DNA from: ZC4RG25 sp023428365
GTDB taxonomy: Bacteria > Pseudomonadota > Alphaproteobacteria > Rhizobiales > Hyphomicrobiaceae
Direction of reading: 5' to 3'
Assembly: GCA_050283925.1 (NCBI GenBank)
Contig: JBNOAI010000005.1
Span: forward strand, 124,001-188,000
DNA: 64,000 nucleotides
Shown: piece by piece, positions 35,084 through 44,573 of the stretch
Layout of the letters: each line of letters starts with the position of its first letter
How positions within the stretch are numbered: the stretch's first letter is position 1
The notes under the pieces: generated by a model
Databases searched by the model: none
The model's input: only the letters and a program-made list of their open reading frames with translations
What the model was told of the DNA's origin: nothing
Program-made: the position numbers and the translations under genes

Positions 35084-35983
35084 ATGAAGCGGATCATTTG
35101 CGTTGGCCACGCCGCGCTCGACCGCATTTATCGGATCGAGACGTTTCCGAAATCTCCCTCCAAGGTTCGCGCCCTCGAGCACGTCGAGAGTGGCGGCGGC
35201 ATGGCCGCCAATGCTGCTGCAACTATTGCCAAGCTCGGTGGTCGGGCAGAACTTTGGAGCCGCGTCGGCGACGATGATTCCGGCTCCAAGATCAAGGCGG
35301 GGCTGAAGGCTGCCGGCGTTGATGTGCGGTCGCTGCAATCCTTCGAGGACGGCCGCACGTCGACTTCTGCCATTACGGTCGACAGCAAGGGTGAGCGCCT
35401 GATCGTCGGCGCGCGCGACATCAACATGCCGTCGGGCACGAGCTGGCTGCCGATGGAGCGGATTACGGGTGCGTCCGCCATACTGGCCGACGTGCGCTGG
35501 CTGGAAGGTCTGCGGGTCGCGTTCGAACGGGCCCGCAACGAGGGCATCCCGACCATTCTCGACGCCGATCTCGGTGCCCGCGAGGCTCTGACTGAAGTCC
35601 TGACGCTGACGGACTATGCGATCTTTTCCGGTGATGCCCTTAAGGACTTCGCCCCGGAAGGCGGTACGGGCGCCCGGCTGCGGCGCGTCAGATCGTTCGG
35701 CCCGAAATATGCCGGCGTGACGCTCGGAGCCCGAGGCTATCGCTGGCTGGACGACAATGGACCGGGCGAGCAACCCGCTTTTCCCGTCGATGTGGTCGAT
35801 ACGACCGGAGCCGGCGACGCGTTCCACGGAGCCTTTACCCTGGCATTGATTGAGGGACGTCCCGTAACCGAATGCGCGCGGATCGCTTGCGCGACTGCGG
35901 CGATGAAGTGTACGCGCCTGGGGTCCCGGGCAGGTCTACCGACGCGGAAAGAGCTGGAAACCTTCCTGGCGTCAAATCCCTGA
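35084..35983 (+). CDS. PfkB-family sugar kinase
   Basis: 299 residues from the ATG at 35084 (MKRIICVGHAALD), with GGGGGGAA upstream; a Met at 35063 is an alternative. The ribokinase-like fold shows GHAALDRIYRIETFP at the N-terminus, GGGMAANAAATIAKLGG (first PfkB signature region, about 39-55), and the second signature DTTGAGDAFHGAFTLAL with the catalytic base Asp245. It phosphorylates a sugar or nucleoside with ATP; the substrate (ribose, fructose, adenosine or other) is not fixed by the sequence. It sits after kdsA, as in relatives, where the next genes are usually eno and pdhA; here transketolase follows instead. Confidence 0.88.
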   Translation: MKRIICVGHAALDRIYRIETFPKSPSKVRALEHVESGGGMAANAAATIAKLGGRAELWSRVGDDDSGSKIKAGLKAAGVDVRSLQSFEDGRTSTSAITVDSKGERLIVGARDINMPSGTSWLPMERITGASAILADVRWLEGLRVAFERARNEGIPTILDADLGAREALTEVLTLTDYAIFSGDALKDFAPEGGTGARLRRVRSFGPKYAGVTLGARGYRWLDDNGPGEQPAFPVDVVDTTGAGDAFHGAFTLALIEGRPVTECARIACATAAMKCTRLGSRAGLPTRKELETFLASNP

Positions 35984-36142
35984 GCTTCGTGTGGTTTCGG
36001 TGAGTAACCGGGACCATCGCACCTATTCGCCACTGCTCTCAGCGTAGACGGGATGCGCTGGCGCGGCTAAATGGTCCACAACCGACGGTCAGCTGGACGC
36101 ACGGGGCCATTCCCGGAACCGGCGAGGAAGAGGACATCACGA

Positions 36143-38152
36143 ATGCCAACTGCGCACGCGACTGGGCCCGGCGCTGCCGATGCAAGTCATGCCGATATGG
36201 CCAACGCCATCCGTGCGCTTGCCATGGATGCGGTGGAGAAGGCGAAATCGGGGCATCCGGGAATGCCGATGGGCATGGCCGATGTCGCGACGGTGTTGTT
36301 CGGTTCCGTGATGCGCTACGACCCAGCCGATCCGGCCTGGCCCAACCGCGACCGTTTCGTGTTGTCGGCCGGGCACGGCTCGATGCTGCTGTATTCGTTG
36401 CTCTATCTGACCGGCTATCCCGGGATGGATATCGAGCAGATCAAGAATTTCCGGCAGCTCGGGTCCAAGACCGCAGGCCATCCGGAATTCGGTCACGCCG
36501 CCGGCATCGAGACCACCACCGGCCCGCTTGGCCAGGGCATTGCGACGGCTGTGGGCATGGCAATCGGCGAGCGCATCTGGAATGCGCGGCTCGGATCGGA
36601 TGTCATCGACCACCATACCTATGTGATCGCCGGTGACGGCTGCCTCATGGAAGGCATCAGTCAGGAGGCGATTACGCTGGCCGGGCATCTGGGTCTCGGC
36701 AAGCTGATCGTGCTGTTCGACGATAACGGTATTTCGATTGACGGTCCGACGACGCTGTCCACGTCGGACGATCAGACCAAACGCTTCCAGGCGGCGGGCT
36801 GGAATACCGCGGCCATCGACGGGCACGATCCCAAGGCTATTGCAGCAGCTTTGGAGAAGGCGCGCTCCGACAGCAGCAAGCCGTGGCTGATCGCCTGCAA
36901 GACCGTGATTGGCTTTGGTGCGCCGAAGAAGCAGGGCACGGCCTCGACCCATGGTTCGCCGCTCGGTGCCGAAGAGATCGCCGGTGCGCGCGAGAAGCTG
37001 GGCTGGCCGTATCCGCCATTCGAGATTCCCGAGGGCGTGCTTGCCGCCTGGCGGAATGCCGGCGCGCGCGGTGCAGCGGTTCGATCCGCATGGGCCTCGA
37101 AATGGGAGAAAGTCGACAAAGCCGTGCGGGATGCCTTCGCGGAACCAGCCGGCGAACCGCTCCGCAAAGCGATAGCGGATGCCAAGCGCAGCGCCGCTGC
37201 AGAGACCACGAAGAAGGCAACGCGCCAGTGGTCGGAGATTACACTGGGTCATCTCGTTCCCGCGCTTCCGGGAATGATCGGTGGCTCGGCTGATCTCACC
37301 GGCTCGAACAATACGAAGGTGAAGGGGCAGCCGGAGATCAAGGCTGGCGACTTCTCCGGTAGCTATATCCATTACGGCATCCGCGAGCACGGCATGGCGG
37401 CGGCCATGAATGGTCTCGCCCTGTATGGCGGTCTGATCCCCTACGGCGGCACCTTCCTTGTGTTCAGTGACTACTGCCGCCCGTCGATCCGCCTGTCGGC
37501 GCTCATGGGCCAGCGCGTCGTCTATGTGATGACGCACGACTCGATTGGCCTGGGCGAGGACGGTCCGACCCATCAGCCTGTCGAGCATCTGGCGAGCCTG
37601 CGAACGATGCCGAACCTCCACGTGATGCGCCCGGCCGATGGCGTCGAGACGGCGGAGTGCTGGGAGATCGCGATTCAGCCGGGTAAGACGCCGAGCATTC
37701 TGGCGTTGACGCGTCAGTCGGTTCCGAACCTGCGCACAACGCACGTCGACGAGAACCTGTCCGCGAAGGGCGGCTATGTGATCCGGGATGCTGCGGGCAA
37801 ACGTGACGTGACACTGCTCGCAACGGGCTCCGAAGTCGGGCTGGCGGTCGAGGCGGCCGAGGCCCTGGCGAAGGATGGCATCAATGCTGCTGTCGTTTCC
37901 ATGCCCAGCTTCGAACTCTTCCGCGCGCAGCCTGAGGGATATCGCCAGGCCGTGCTCGGAACCGTGCCGCGCATTGCGGTCGAGGCTGCTGTCGCTCAGG
38001 GCTGGCACGAGTGGCTCGACAAGGGTGATGTTTTCATCGGCTTGTCGGACTTCGGCGCATCGGCTCCGGCACCCAAGGTCTATGAGCACTTCGGCGTGAC
38101 GACAGCCAACGTCGTTGAGACGGCGCGCAAGCTGGCAGCGAAGCGTTCCTGA
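36143..38152 (+). CDS. tkt: transketolase
   Basis: 669 residues from the ATG at 36143, with GAGGAAGAGG upstream; the frame is open from 36071. TPP-binding motifs are ordered: KSGHPGMPMGMADVATVLF, LSAGHGSMLLYSLLYL, GPLGQGIATAVGMAIGE, and the ThDP motif GDGCLMEGISQEA followed by LFDDNGISIDG. The pyrimidine domain has IHYGIREHGMAAAMNGLALYGG and DSIGLGEDGPTHQPVEHLASLR. It transfers two-carbon units in the pentose phosphate pathway. It precedes pgk by 16 bases; the gap gene often found between them in relatives is absent. Confidence 0.97.
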   Translation: MPTAHATGPGAADASHADMANAIRALAMDAVEKAKSGHPGMPMGMADVATVLFGSVMRYDPADPAWPNRDRFVLSAGHGSMLLYSLLYLTGYPGMDIEQIKNFRQLGSKTAGHPEFGHAAGIETTTGPLGQGIATAVGMAIGERIWNARLGSDVIDHHTYVIAGDGCLMEGISQEAITLAGHLGLGKLIVLFDDNGISIDGPTTLSTSDDQTKRFQAAGWNTAAIDGHDPKAIAAALEKARSDSSKPWLIACKTVIGFGAPKKQGTASTHGSPLGAEEIAGAREKLGWPYPPFEIPEGVLAAWRNAGARGAAVRSAWASKWEKVDKAVRDAFAEPAGEPLRKAIADAKRSAAAETTKKATRQWSEITLGHLVPALPGMIGGSADLTGSNNTKVKGQPEIKAGDFSGSYIHYGIREHGMAAAMNGLALYGGLIPYGGTFLVFSDYCRPSIRLSALMGQRVVYVMTHDSIGLGEDGPTHQPVEHLASLRTMPNLHVMRPADGVETAECWEIAIQPGKTPSILALTRQSVPNLRTTHVDENLSAKGGYVIRDAAGKRDVTLLATGSEVGLAVEAAEALAKDGINAAVVSMPSFELFRAQPEGYRQAVLGTVPRIAVEAAVAQGWHEWLDKGDVFIGLSDFGASAPAPKVYEHFGVTTANVVETARKLAAKRS

Positions 38153-38168
38153 TACGGAGACGACGGTC

Positions 38169-39371
38169 ATGAACCTCGACAAACTGAAATCAACTGCCGG
38201 TCTCGATGTTCATGGCAAACGCGTGCTGGTGCGGGCCGACCTGAACGTCCCGATGCGCGACGGCGAGGTGAGCGATGCGACCCGGCTGGAACGACTGGTG
38301 GCAGGCATCCGCGATCTCGCCGAGCGCGGCGCGCATGTGGTCCTGATTTCCCACTTCGGTAGACCGAAAGGCGGGCCGGATCCGGAATTCTCACTGAAGC
38401 CGGTCGCTGCGAGATTGTCGGGCCTTATCGGCAAGCCCGTGATGTTCATCAGCGATTGCGTCGGCTCGGATGCCAAGTCTGCAATCGACACCCTCCAGCC
38501 GGGTGAGATCGCCGTGCTGGAGAACCTGCGCTTTCACAAAGGCGAGGAGAAGAACGATCCGGCGTTCGCGCAGGAACTGGCCAAGCTGGCGGACGTCTAC
38601 GTCAATGATGCCTTCTCGGCCGCGCACCGCGCCCACGCCTCCACGCACGCCATAGCCAGTCTGCTCCCGGCCCACGCCGGCCCGCTGATGATGGAGGAGA
38701 TCGAGGCGCTTCGTTCGGCGCTGGAAAAACCGGACCCTCCAACTGCGGCGGTCGTCGGCGGCGCAAAGGTATCCAGTAAAATCCCCGTGCTGATGAACCT
38801 CGTCGCTAAAGTCGACAAGCTGATCATCGGCGGCGGTATGGCGAATACGTTCTTCATGGCTCAAGGCGTGGATGTCGGTAAGTCGCTCGCCGAGCCGGAT
38901 TTCAAGGAAACCGTTCACGAGATCATGCACGCGGCCAAGTCACGGAGCTGCGAGATCGTGCTTCCCGCCGATGCGGTCGTCGCCACGGAATTCAAAGCCG
39001 GAGCCGCGTCTCAGATCGTGCCGATCCTCGAGGTTCCGAGCGACAGCATGATCCTCGATGTCGGGCCGAAGTCTGTCGCGCATTTCACCGACGTGCTCAG
39101 CCGCTGCCGGACATTGCTGTGGAATGGCCCGTTGGGTGCGTTCGAGATCGATCCGTTCGGCGAGGGGACGTTCGCGCTCGCCCGCGAGGCAGCCCGCCTG
39201 ACCAAAGCGCGCAAGCTCGTCTCTATCGCGGGCGGCGGTGACACGGTTGCGGCGCTCAATGCCGCTGGCGTAACGGATCAGTTCAGCTACGTCTCGACGG
39301 CTGGCGGTGCCTTCCTCGAATGGCTGGAAGGCCGCGAACTTCCGGGCGTGGCGGCGCTGACCCGTGGCTGA
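38169..39371 (+). CDS. pgk: phosphoglycerate kinase
   Basis: 400 residues from the ATG at 38169. The N-terminal domain starts KRVLVRADLNVPMRDGEVSDATRL, with the substrate residues in HFGRPKGGPDPEFSL and ENLRFHKGEEKNDPAFAQELAKLADVYVNDAFSAAHRAHAS (split), and the C-terminal nucleotide domain has GGAKVSSKIPVL and the motif AGGGDTVAALNAAG. Length and motifs are standard. It makes ATP from 1,3-bisphosphoglycerate. Its stop overlaps the start of the next gene by 8 bases, so the pair is translationally coupled. Confidence 0.97.
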   Translation: MNLDKLKSTAGLDVHGKRVLVRADLNVPMRDGEVSDATRLERLVAGIRDLAERGAHVVLISHFGRPKGGPDPEFSLKPVAARLSGLIGKPVMFISDCVGSDAKSAIDTLQPGEIAVLENLRFHKGEEKNDPAFAQELAKLADVYVNDAFSAAHRAHASTHAIASLLPAHAGPLMMEEIEALRSALEKPDPPTAAVVGGAKVSSKIPVLMNLVAKVDKLIIGGGMANTFFMAQGVDVGKSLAEPDFKETVHEIMHAAKSRSCEIVLPADAVVATEFKAGAASQIVPILEVPSDSMILDVGPKSVAHFTDVLSRCRTLLWNGPLGAFEIDPFGEGTFALAREAARLTKARKLVSIAGGGDTVAALNAAGVTDQFSYVSTAGGAFLEWLEGRELPGVAALTRG

Positions 39372-40044
39372 GGCGTGGCCGAAGGCGGTTGTTTTCGATC
39401 TCGATGGCACGCTGATCGATAGTGTGGGCGACATCGCGGATGCGCTCAACGAAGCGTTGCGACGGTCCGATCTGGCGACCTTCACCGATGACGAAGTCCG
39501 CCTGATGATCGGTGGCGGGTCGAAAGTGTTGATCGAGCGGACGCTGGCCGCCCGCGAACGCAGCCGTGACACTGAGCTGGCCCGGCAACTCCACGGCGAC
39601 TTCATTGGCGTTTACCAGAACGCTTCGATTGGCCGGACCATCATCTATCCCCATGCGCTTGAATTGCTGGATGACCTGGCGACACGCGGCCTGAAACTGG
39701 CGATCTGCACCAACAAGCCAGCGGGGATCACCGAGGACGTGCTGGTGAAACTCGGTCTGCGTGGCGCATTCGGAGCGGTCGTGGCCGGAACCGACGCGTT
39801 GCCGAAGAAGCCGAACCCGGCCATGCTGCTGGCCGCTCTTTCTGCTCTTGGCGTCTATCCTGACGAAGCCGTCATGATCGGCGACAGCGGTGCCGACGTC
39901 GGTGCGGCTGAAGGCGCTGGAATTCCGGTCATCGCGGTTACATATGGTTACACGCGCACGCCGCCAGCCGAGCTGGGCGCCAATTTGCTGATTGACCGCC
40001 TGGATGAGGTTGTCGCTGCCTTTGAGAAGCTCAAGCCTGTCTGA
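39364..40044 (+). CDS. gph: phosphoglycolate phosphatase (HAD family)
   Basis: 226 residues from a GTG at 39364 that overlaps the pgk stop. HAD motifs: nucleophile Asp12 and Asp14 in VVFDLDGTLIDS, the Thr/Ser motif in AICTNKPAGI, Lys in LPKKPNPAML and the Mg aspartates in MIGDSGADVGAAEGAG. The Gph-type cap helix region (VGDIADALNEALRRSDLATF) supports the name. It removes phosphate from 2-phosphoglycolate formed by Rubisco oxygenation or DNA repair. Gph is the best fit, but other HAD phosphatases of the same length are possible. Confidence 0.85.
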   Translation: MAEAWPKAVVFDLDGTLIDSVGDIADALNEALRRSDLATFTDDEVRLMIGGGSKVLIERTLAARERSRDTELARQLHGDFIGVYQNASIGRTIIYPHALELLDDLATRGLKLAICTNKPAGITEDVLVKLGLRGAFGAVVAGTDALPKKPNPAMLLAALSALGVYPDEAVMIGDSGADVGAAEGAGIPVIAVTYGYTRTPPAELGANLLIDRLDEVVAAFEKLKPV

Positions 40045-40196
40045 GCCTTCCTTGGCGCTTCCCTGGACATCAGAACGGCGTTGCGGCTAGAAACGAGCGG
40101 TTTAGCGCCACGTCTTGCTGCAACCGGTCGTTTCCCAGCCGGCCCCGCGTCCCAGGACGGATAGAAGCCACGCATAGCCGACGAGACCGAACACAC

Positions 40197-42860
40197 ATGA
40201 CCGGCGTCAACGAAATCCGCAGCGCGTTCCTCGACTTCTTCAAGACCGAGGGGCATGAGATCGTGCCGTCGTCACCGCTGGTGCCGCGCAACGATCCGAC
40301 GCTGATGTTCGCCAACTCCGGCATGGTGCAGTTCAAGAACGTCTTCACCGGTGTCGAGAAGCGCCCGTACACGACAGCGACCACAGCGCAGAAGTGCGTG
40401 CGCGCGGGCGGCAAGCACAACGATCTGGAGAACGTCGGCTACACGGCGCGCCATCACACGTTCTTCGAGATGATGGGCAACTTCTCGTTTGGCGACTACT
40501 TCAAGGAGCGCGCCATCGACATGGCGTGGCGGCTGACGACCAAGGTGTTCGGCCTGCCGAAGGACAAGCTGCTGGTCACGGTCTATCACACCGACGACGA
40601 GGCGTTTAACCTCTGGAAGAAGATCGCCGGTTTCCCCGACGAGCGCATCATCCGCATCCCGACCAGCGATAACTTCTGGCAGATGGGCGACACCGGCCCG
40701 TGCGGCCCGTGCTCGGAAATCTTCATCGACCAGGGCCCGGCGCTGCAGGGTGGCCCTCCGGGCAGCCCCGACGAGGACGGGGACCGCTTCTTGGAATTCT
40801 GGAACCTCGTGTTCATGCAATACGAGCAGGTGGCGGGCGGTGATCGCTCGCCGCTGCCGCGCCCGTCGATCGATACCGGTCTCGGCCTGGAACGCATGGC
40901 TGCGATCATGCAGGGCGTGCATTCGAACTACGACATCGATCTGTTCAAAGCGCTGATCCGGTCCTCGGTCGAAGCCATCGGCGTCGATGCGGAAGGTCCG
41001 CGCAAGCCGAGCCATCGCGTGATTGCCGACCATCTTCGCGCCTCGTCGTTCCTGGTGGCTGACGGTGTGCTGCCGTCGAACGAGGGCCGCGGCTACGTGC
41101 TGCGCCGCATCATGCGCCGCGCGATGCGTCATGCGCAGCTGCTCGGTGCGAAAGATCCGGTGATGTACCGCCTGGTGCCGACGCTGGTGCGCGAGATGGG
41201 CGCGGCCTATCCGGAACTCGTTCGCGCCGAGGCGCTGATCACCGAAACGCTTCGGCTTGAGGAAACACGCTTCCGCAAGACGCTGGTGCGTGGTCTGCAG
41301 ATCCTCGACGAGGAAAGCGCCAAGCTCGGCGCGGGCGATGTGCTGTCCGGTGATGTCGCGTTCAAGCTGCACGACACCTACGGCTTCCCGCTCGACCTGA
41401 CCCAGGACGCGCTGCGTGCCCGCAAGATCAAGGTCGACAGCGATGGCTTTGAAAAGGCGATGGAGCGCCAGCGGGCTGAAGCGCGCAAGAACTGGGCGGG
41501 CTCCGGCGATACGGCTGCGGAGACGGTGTGGTTCACGCTGCGCGAGAAGCTCGGCGCGACCGAGTTCCTCGGCTATGACACCGAAACGGCTGAAGGCGTC
41601 GTTACGGCGCTGGTCAAGGATGGCAAGGAAATCAAATCGCTCAAGACCGGCGAGAACGGCTTTGCGGTTCTGAACCAGACCCCGTTCTACGCCGAAAGCG
41701 GTGGCCAGACCGGTGATCATGGCGTCGTCAGCGGGCAGGGTATCCGCGCCACGGTCACCGACGTGCAGAAGCGCGCCGATGGCCTGTTCGTGCATGCCGT
41801 TACGGTGAACGAGGGCACGCTCAAAGTCGGCGCGGCTCTGGAGCTGAAGGTCGATCATGCGCGCCGTTCAGCAATCCGCGCCAACCACTCGGCGACCCAT
41901 CTGTTGCACGAAGCACTGCGCCTGACGCTCGGCGATCACGTGGCGCAGAAGGGCTCGCTGGTCGCGCCGGATCGTCTGCGCTTCGACTTCTCGCACACGA
42001 AGCCGATCACGGACGAAGAACTCGCCAAGATCGAGGACATCTCCAACGCGCAGATCCTGGCCAACGCTCCTATCGAGACACGCCTGATGGCTGTCGATGA
42101 TGCGATCGCATCGGGCGCCCGCGCGCTATTCGGCGAGAAGTACGGCGATGAAGTGCGCGTCGTCTCCATGGGCACGCGCCAAGGCAACAAGGTGTTCTCG
42201 GTCGAGCTGTGCGGCGGCACACACGCTACGCGGACTGGCGATATCGGCCTCGTGCGCGTGGTTTCTGAAACCGCGTCGGCTGCTGGCGTGCGCCGTATCG
42301 AGGCGCTGACGGGCGAGGGCGCTCTGGCCTATCTCGCCGCGCAAGATACGCGCGTGCGCGATACGGCTGCTGTTCTGCGCGTACGGCAGGAGGATGTCGT
42401 CGATCGCGTCAAGGCGCTGATGGATGAGCGCAAGGCACTCGAAAAGCAGCTCGCTGACGCCAAGCGCCAGCTCGCGCTGGGCGGTGGTGGCGGTAATGGC
42501 GCGGCTGCGGCCGATGCCGTGCGCGAAGTCGGCAAGGTGAAGCTGCTGGCGCGGACGGTGGAAGGCCTCAACCCGAAGGACCTGCGTGGTCTGGTCGATG
42601 ACGGCAAGAAGCAGGTCGGCTCCGGCATCGTTGCCATCGTCGGCGTGACGGAGGACGGCAAAGCCGGTCTCGCGGTCGGCGTCACGGCGGATCTGACGGG
42701 TTCCTACAGCGCGGTCGACTTGGTGAAAGCCGGTGCGGAAGCGCTGGGCGGCAAGGGCGGCGGCGGCCGTCCCGACATGGCGCAGGCCGGCGGACCGGAC
42801 GGCAGCAAGGCTGCAGCCGCACTCCAAGCTATCGAGCAGCACCTCGCCGCTGGAGCCTAA
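40197..42860 (+). CDS. alaS: alanine--tRNA ligase
   Basis: 887 residues with all four AlaRS domains. The class II aminoacylation domain starts VNEIRSAFLDFFKTEGHEIVPSS and includes KCVRAGGKHNDLENVGYTARHHTFFEMMGNFSFGDYFK (in pieces); the editing domain has NHSATHLLHEALR with the HxxxH zinc ligands and the later VELCGGTHATRTGDIG with Cys and His; the C-terminal coiled coil (ALEKQLADAKRQLALGGGG) leads to the C-Ala domain. It charges tRNA-Ala and clears Ser- and Gly-tRNA-Ala. It stands 152 bases after gph, with an inverted repeat (TGTCGG ... CCGACA, 42880-42901) shortly after its stop. Confidence 0.98.
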   Translation: MTGVNEIRSAFLDFFKTEGHEIVPSSPLVPRNDPTLMFANSGMVQFKNVFTGVEKRPYTTATTAQKCVRAGGKHNDLENVGYTARHHTFFEMMGNFSFGDYFKERAIDMAWRLTTKVFGLPKDKLLVTVYHTDDEAFNLWKKIAGFPDERIIRIPTSDNFWQMGDTGPCGPCSEIFIDQGPALQGGPPGSPDEDGDRFLEFWNLVFMQYEQVAGGDRSPLPRPSIDTGLGLERMAAIMQGVHSNYDIDLFKALIRSSVEAIGVDAEGPRKPSHRVIADHLRASSFLVADGVLPSNEGRGYVLRRIMRRAMRHAQLLGAKDPVMYRLVPTLVREMGAAYPELVRAEALITETLRLEETRFRKTLVRGLQILDEESAKLGAGDVLSGDVAFKLHDTYGFPLDLTQDALRARKIKVDSDGFEKAMERQRAEARKNWAGSGDTAAETVWFTLREKLGATEFLGYDTETAEGVVTALVKDGKEIKSLKTGENGFAVLNQTPFYAESGGQTGDHGVVSGQGIRATVTDVQKRADGLFVHAVTVNEGTLKVGAALELKVDHARRSAIRANHSATHLLHEALRLTLGDHVAQKGSLVAPDRLRFDFSHTKPITDEELAKIEDISNAQILANAPIETRLMAVDDAIASGARALFGEKYGDEVRVVSMGTRQGNKVFSVELCGGTHATRTGDIGLVRVVSETASAAGVRRIEALTGEGALAYLAAQDTRVRDTAAVLRVRQEDVVDRVKALMDERKALEKQLADAKRQLALGGGGGNGAAAADAVREVGKVKLLARTVEGLNPKDLRGLVDDGKKQVGSGIVAIVGVTEDGKAGLAVGVTADLTGSYSAVDLVKAGAEALGGKGGGGRPDMAQAGGPDGSKAAAALQAIEQHLAAGA

Positions 42861-42949
42861 GTCTACCCGATCAACAGATTGTCGGTTTCCGACTGCCGAC
42901 AGTTCAGCTTATCCTTCGGGCCATCCGCCTCAACCGGCCCGGAGGATCC

Positions 42950-44008
42950 ATGTCGCTGACCCGCCGCACCGTAATGACCGGTCTCGTGGCTACGCCGTTC
43001 GCGGCCTACGCCCAGGATCCAAAGATGCTGGAACGGCTGCGCGGTGATGCGAGCCCTGTCATTTTAACTGACGAGCAGATCGCCCAACGGTTCACCGCCA
43101 GCCCAGCGCCCGCAGGTCCGGCAGGCAGTTGGCAGGCGCGGGCCGCTCTGCCTATTCCTCGCTCCGAAATGGCGTGGGCCACGGCCACGCGCGGCCGGAT
43201 GCATGTCATCGGCGGCTATGCGCAGCAGGCCGTCAACCGTCCCTATCATCACGTGTACGATCCGGCCCAGGACAAATGGGAAGAGCTGGCGCCGCTGCCT
43301 CTCGGTGCAAATCATGTCGCCGTGGCTGCAACCGACGATACGGTTTTTGCCTTTGGCGGGTTCGTGCAGCAGAACCGCGATCCGCATCGGGAAACGTTCG
43401 CGTATGACCTGAACGCTAACCGTTGGCGGTCCCTCGCACCGCTCCCGCGCGCACGGGGAGCGGCCGGACTGGCCATCGTCGGTGGCAAATTGCATCTGAT
43501 CGGCGGCGCGCAGGGCACGACCGACCGGCTCAGCATCGCCTGGCACGACGTCTACGATCCGAAGGCGGATAGCTGGGAAACGCTGCCGGACATGCCAGGC
43601 TTTCCGCTCGATCATAAGGGCGTTGTCGTGATCGGCGATCGCATCCACCTGATCGGCGGGCGCATCAACACCTTCGCGACCAATGTGGGCCACCATCAGG
43701 TGTTCGATACGTCGACCGGCAAATGGGAGACGAAAGCCCCACTGCCGACGCCGCGCTCGGGCCATGGCGCCGTACTGCTCAACGGGCGGATCTGGTGCAT
43801 GGGCGGTGAGGAAACAGGCAAGGTTTTCGGGCAGCTCGAAAGCTACGACCCGGCCATCGATCGCTGGCAGAGCCACGCTCCGATGATGACACCGCGGCAC
43901 GGTCTGGGGGCGGCAGCCATCGACGGCAAGATCTATGTCGCGGGTGGTGGTGTCGTGGTCGGCGGTGGAATTCAGTCCTCGATCCACGAAGCCTTCACGC
44001 CGGCATAG
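42950..44008 (+). CDS. exported Kelch-repeat protein
   Basis: 352 residues with GGAGGATCC before the ATG. The N-terminus MSLTRRTVMTGLVATPFAAYAQ looks like a Tat-type signal peptide (twin Arg, then a short hydrophobic core, AYA-Q cleavage). About six Kelch blades follow, each with GG and a later Tyr/Trp, for example MHVIGGYAQ ... VYDPAQDKWEELAPLP and IHLIGGRINTFATNVGHHQVFD ... KWETKAPLP. Kelch propellers of this type occur in galactose-oxidase-like and N-acetylneuraminate epimerase proteins; no catalytic residues are recognisable. It overlaps no gene and is followed 4 bases later by another envelope protein, suggesting one operon. Confidence 0.8.
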   Translation: MSLTRRTVMTGLVATPFAAYAQDPKMLERLRGDASPVILTDEQIAQRFTASPAPAGPAGSWQARAALPIPRSEMAWATATRGRMHVIGGYAQQAVNRPYHHVYDPAQDKWEELAPLPLGANHVAVAATDDTVFAFGGFVQQNRDPHRETFAYDLNANRWRSLAPLPRARGAAGLAIVGGKLHLIGGAQGTTDRLSIAWHDVYDPKADSWETLPDMPGFPLDHKGVVVIGDRIHLIGGRINTFATNVGHHQVFDTSTGKWETKAPLPTPRSGHGAVLLNGRIWCMGGEETGKVFGQLESYDPAIDRWQSHAPMMTPRHGLGAAAIDGKIYVAGGGVVVGGGIQSSIHEAFTPA

Positions 44009-44012
44009 TGCG

Positions 44013-44573
44013 ATGATCGACAGGCGCGCCATCCTCGGGTTGTCGAGCTTGGCAGGATGCGCCGTTGTTGTCGGCTGGTTGGGCTGGCCCCGACAAGCTT
44101 TTGGGTTTGGCCCGGTCTCCCTCGGTCAAACAAAAGACGCTGCACTGGCGGCTCTCGGTCCGGGATTTTTCGCGCAGGACCTCTGCAGCGGAATGCTCGG
44201 AGTCCTCTACAGTGTTCGCGATCCTGGCTTTGTTACATCGGACGGGGATGCAATGCCCGTGATGGCGATGTTCGGCACCTCCGGTGATCGCGTCACCGAG
44301 ATCAGTGCTTCTCTGTCATGGCCGAATGGCGGGATGCCTATCGAAAGCTGGCACGCGCTCGTGACCGATCAGGAGACAGAGATCAGTCGCCGTATAGGCA
44401 CGACGGGTCGCGCGGCGGGATCGCTGGACGATGACCTTGCGGCAGAGACCAGCCGCGAATTCAGAACGGGAGAAGCGGTGGTGACGCTTCGGTCACGCTG
44501 GATGCGTCGCAGCGGTGCGGCATTCTCGCAAATTCACCTGCTGATGGCGGGTGAAACGCGCGTCATTGCGTGA
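44013..44573 (+). CDS. hypothetical exported (possible lipo-) protein
   Basis: 186 residues from the ATG at 44013, 4 bases after the Kelch gene stop. The N-terminus MIDRRAILGLSSLAGC has an LAGC lipobox after a very short signal, so a lipoprotein with Cys16 is possible; but the hydrophobic stretch continues (AVVVGWLGWPRQAFG), so ordinary or Tat-like cleavage near AFG is the alternative. The mature part (about 150 residues) has no motif I recognise. It contains LGQTKDAALAALGPGF and a region with two pairs of Glu/Asp, and ends with a run of Arg/Ser residues. The stop overlaps the convergent GDPD gene by 11 bases. Confidence 0.65.
   Translation: MIDRRAILGLSSLAGCAVVVGWLGWPRQAFGFGPVSLGQTKDAALAALGPGFFAQDLCSGMLGVLYSVRDPGFVTSDGDAMPVMAMFGTSGDRVTEISASLSWPNGGMPIESWHALVTDQETEISRRIGTTGRAAGSLDDDLAAETSREFRTGEAVVTLRSRWMRRSGAAFSQIHLLMAGETRVIA

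Noticed and set aside
36137..38182. A 681-codon open frame on the minus strand, antisense to transketolase
   Set aside because: It lies entirely over an unmistakable transketolase gene, is Arg/Gly/His-rich in the way expected of an antisense shadow in GC-rich DNA, and has no family motif.
40272..41858. A 528-codon open frame on the minus strand, antisense to alaS
   Set aside because: Same reason: antisense to a complete, motif-perfect alanyl-tRNA synthetase gene.
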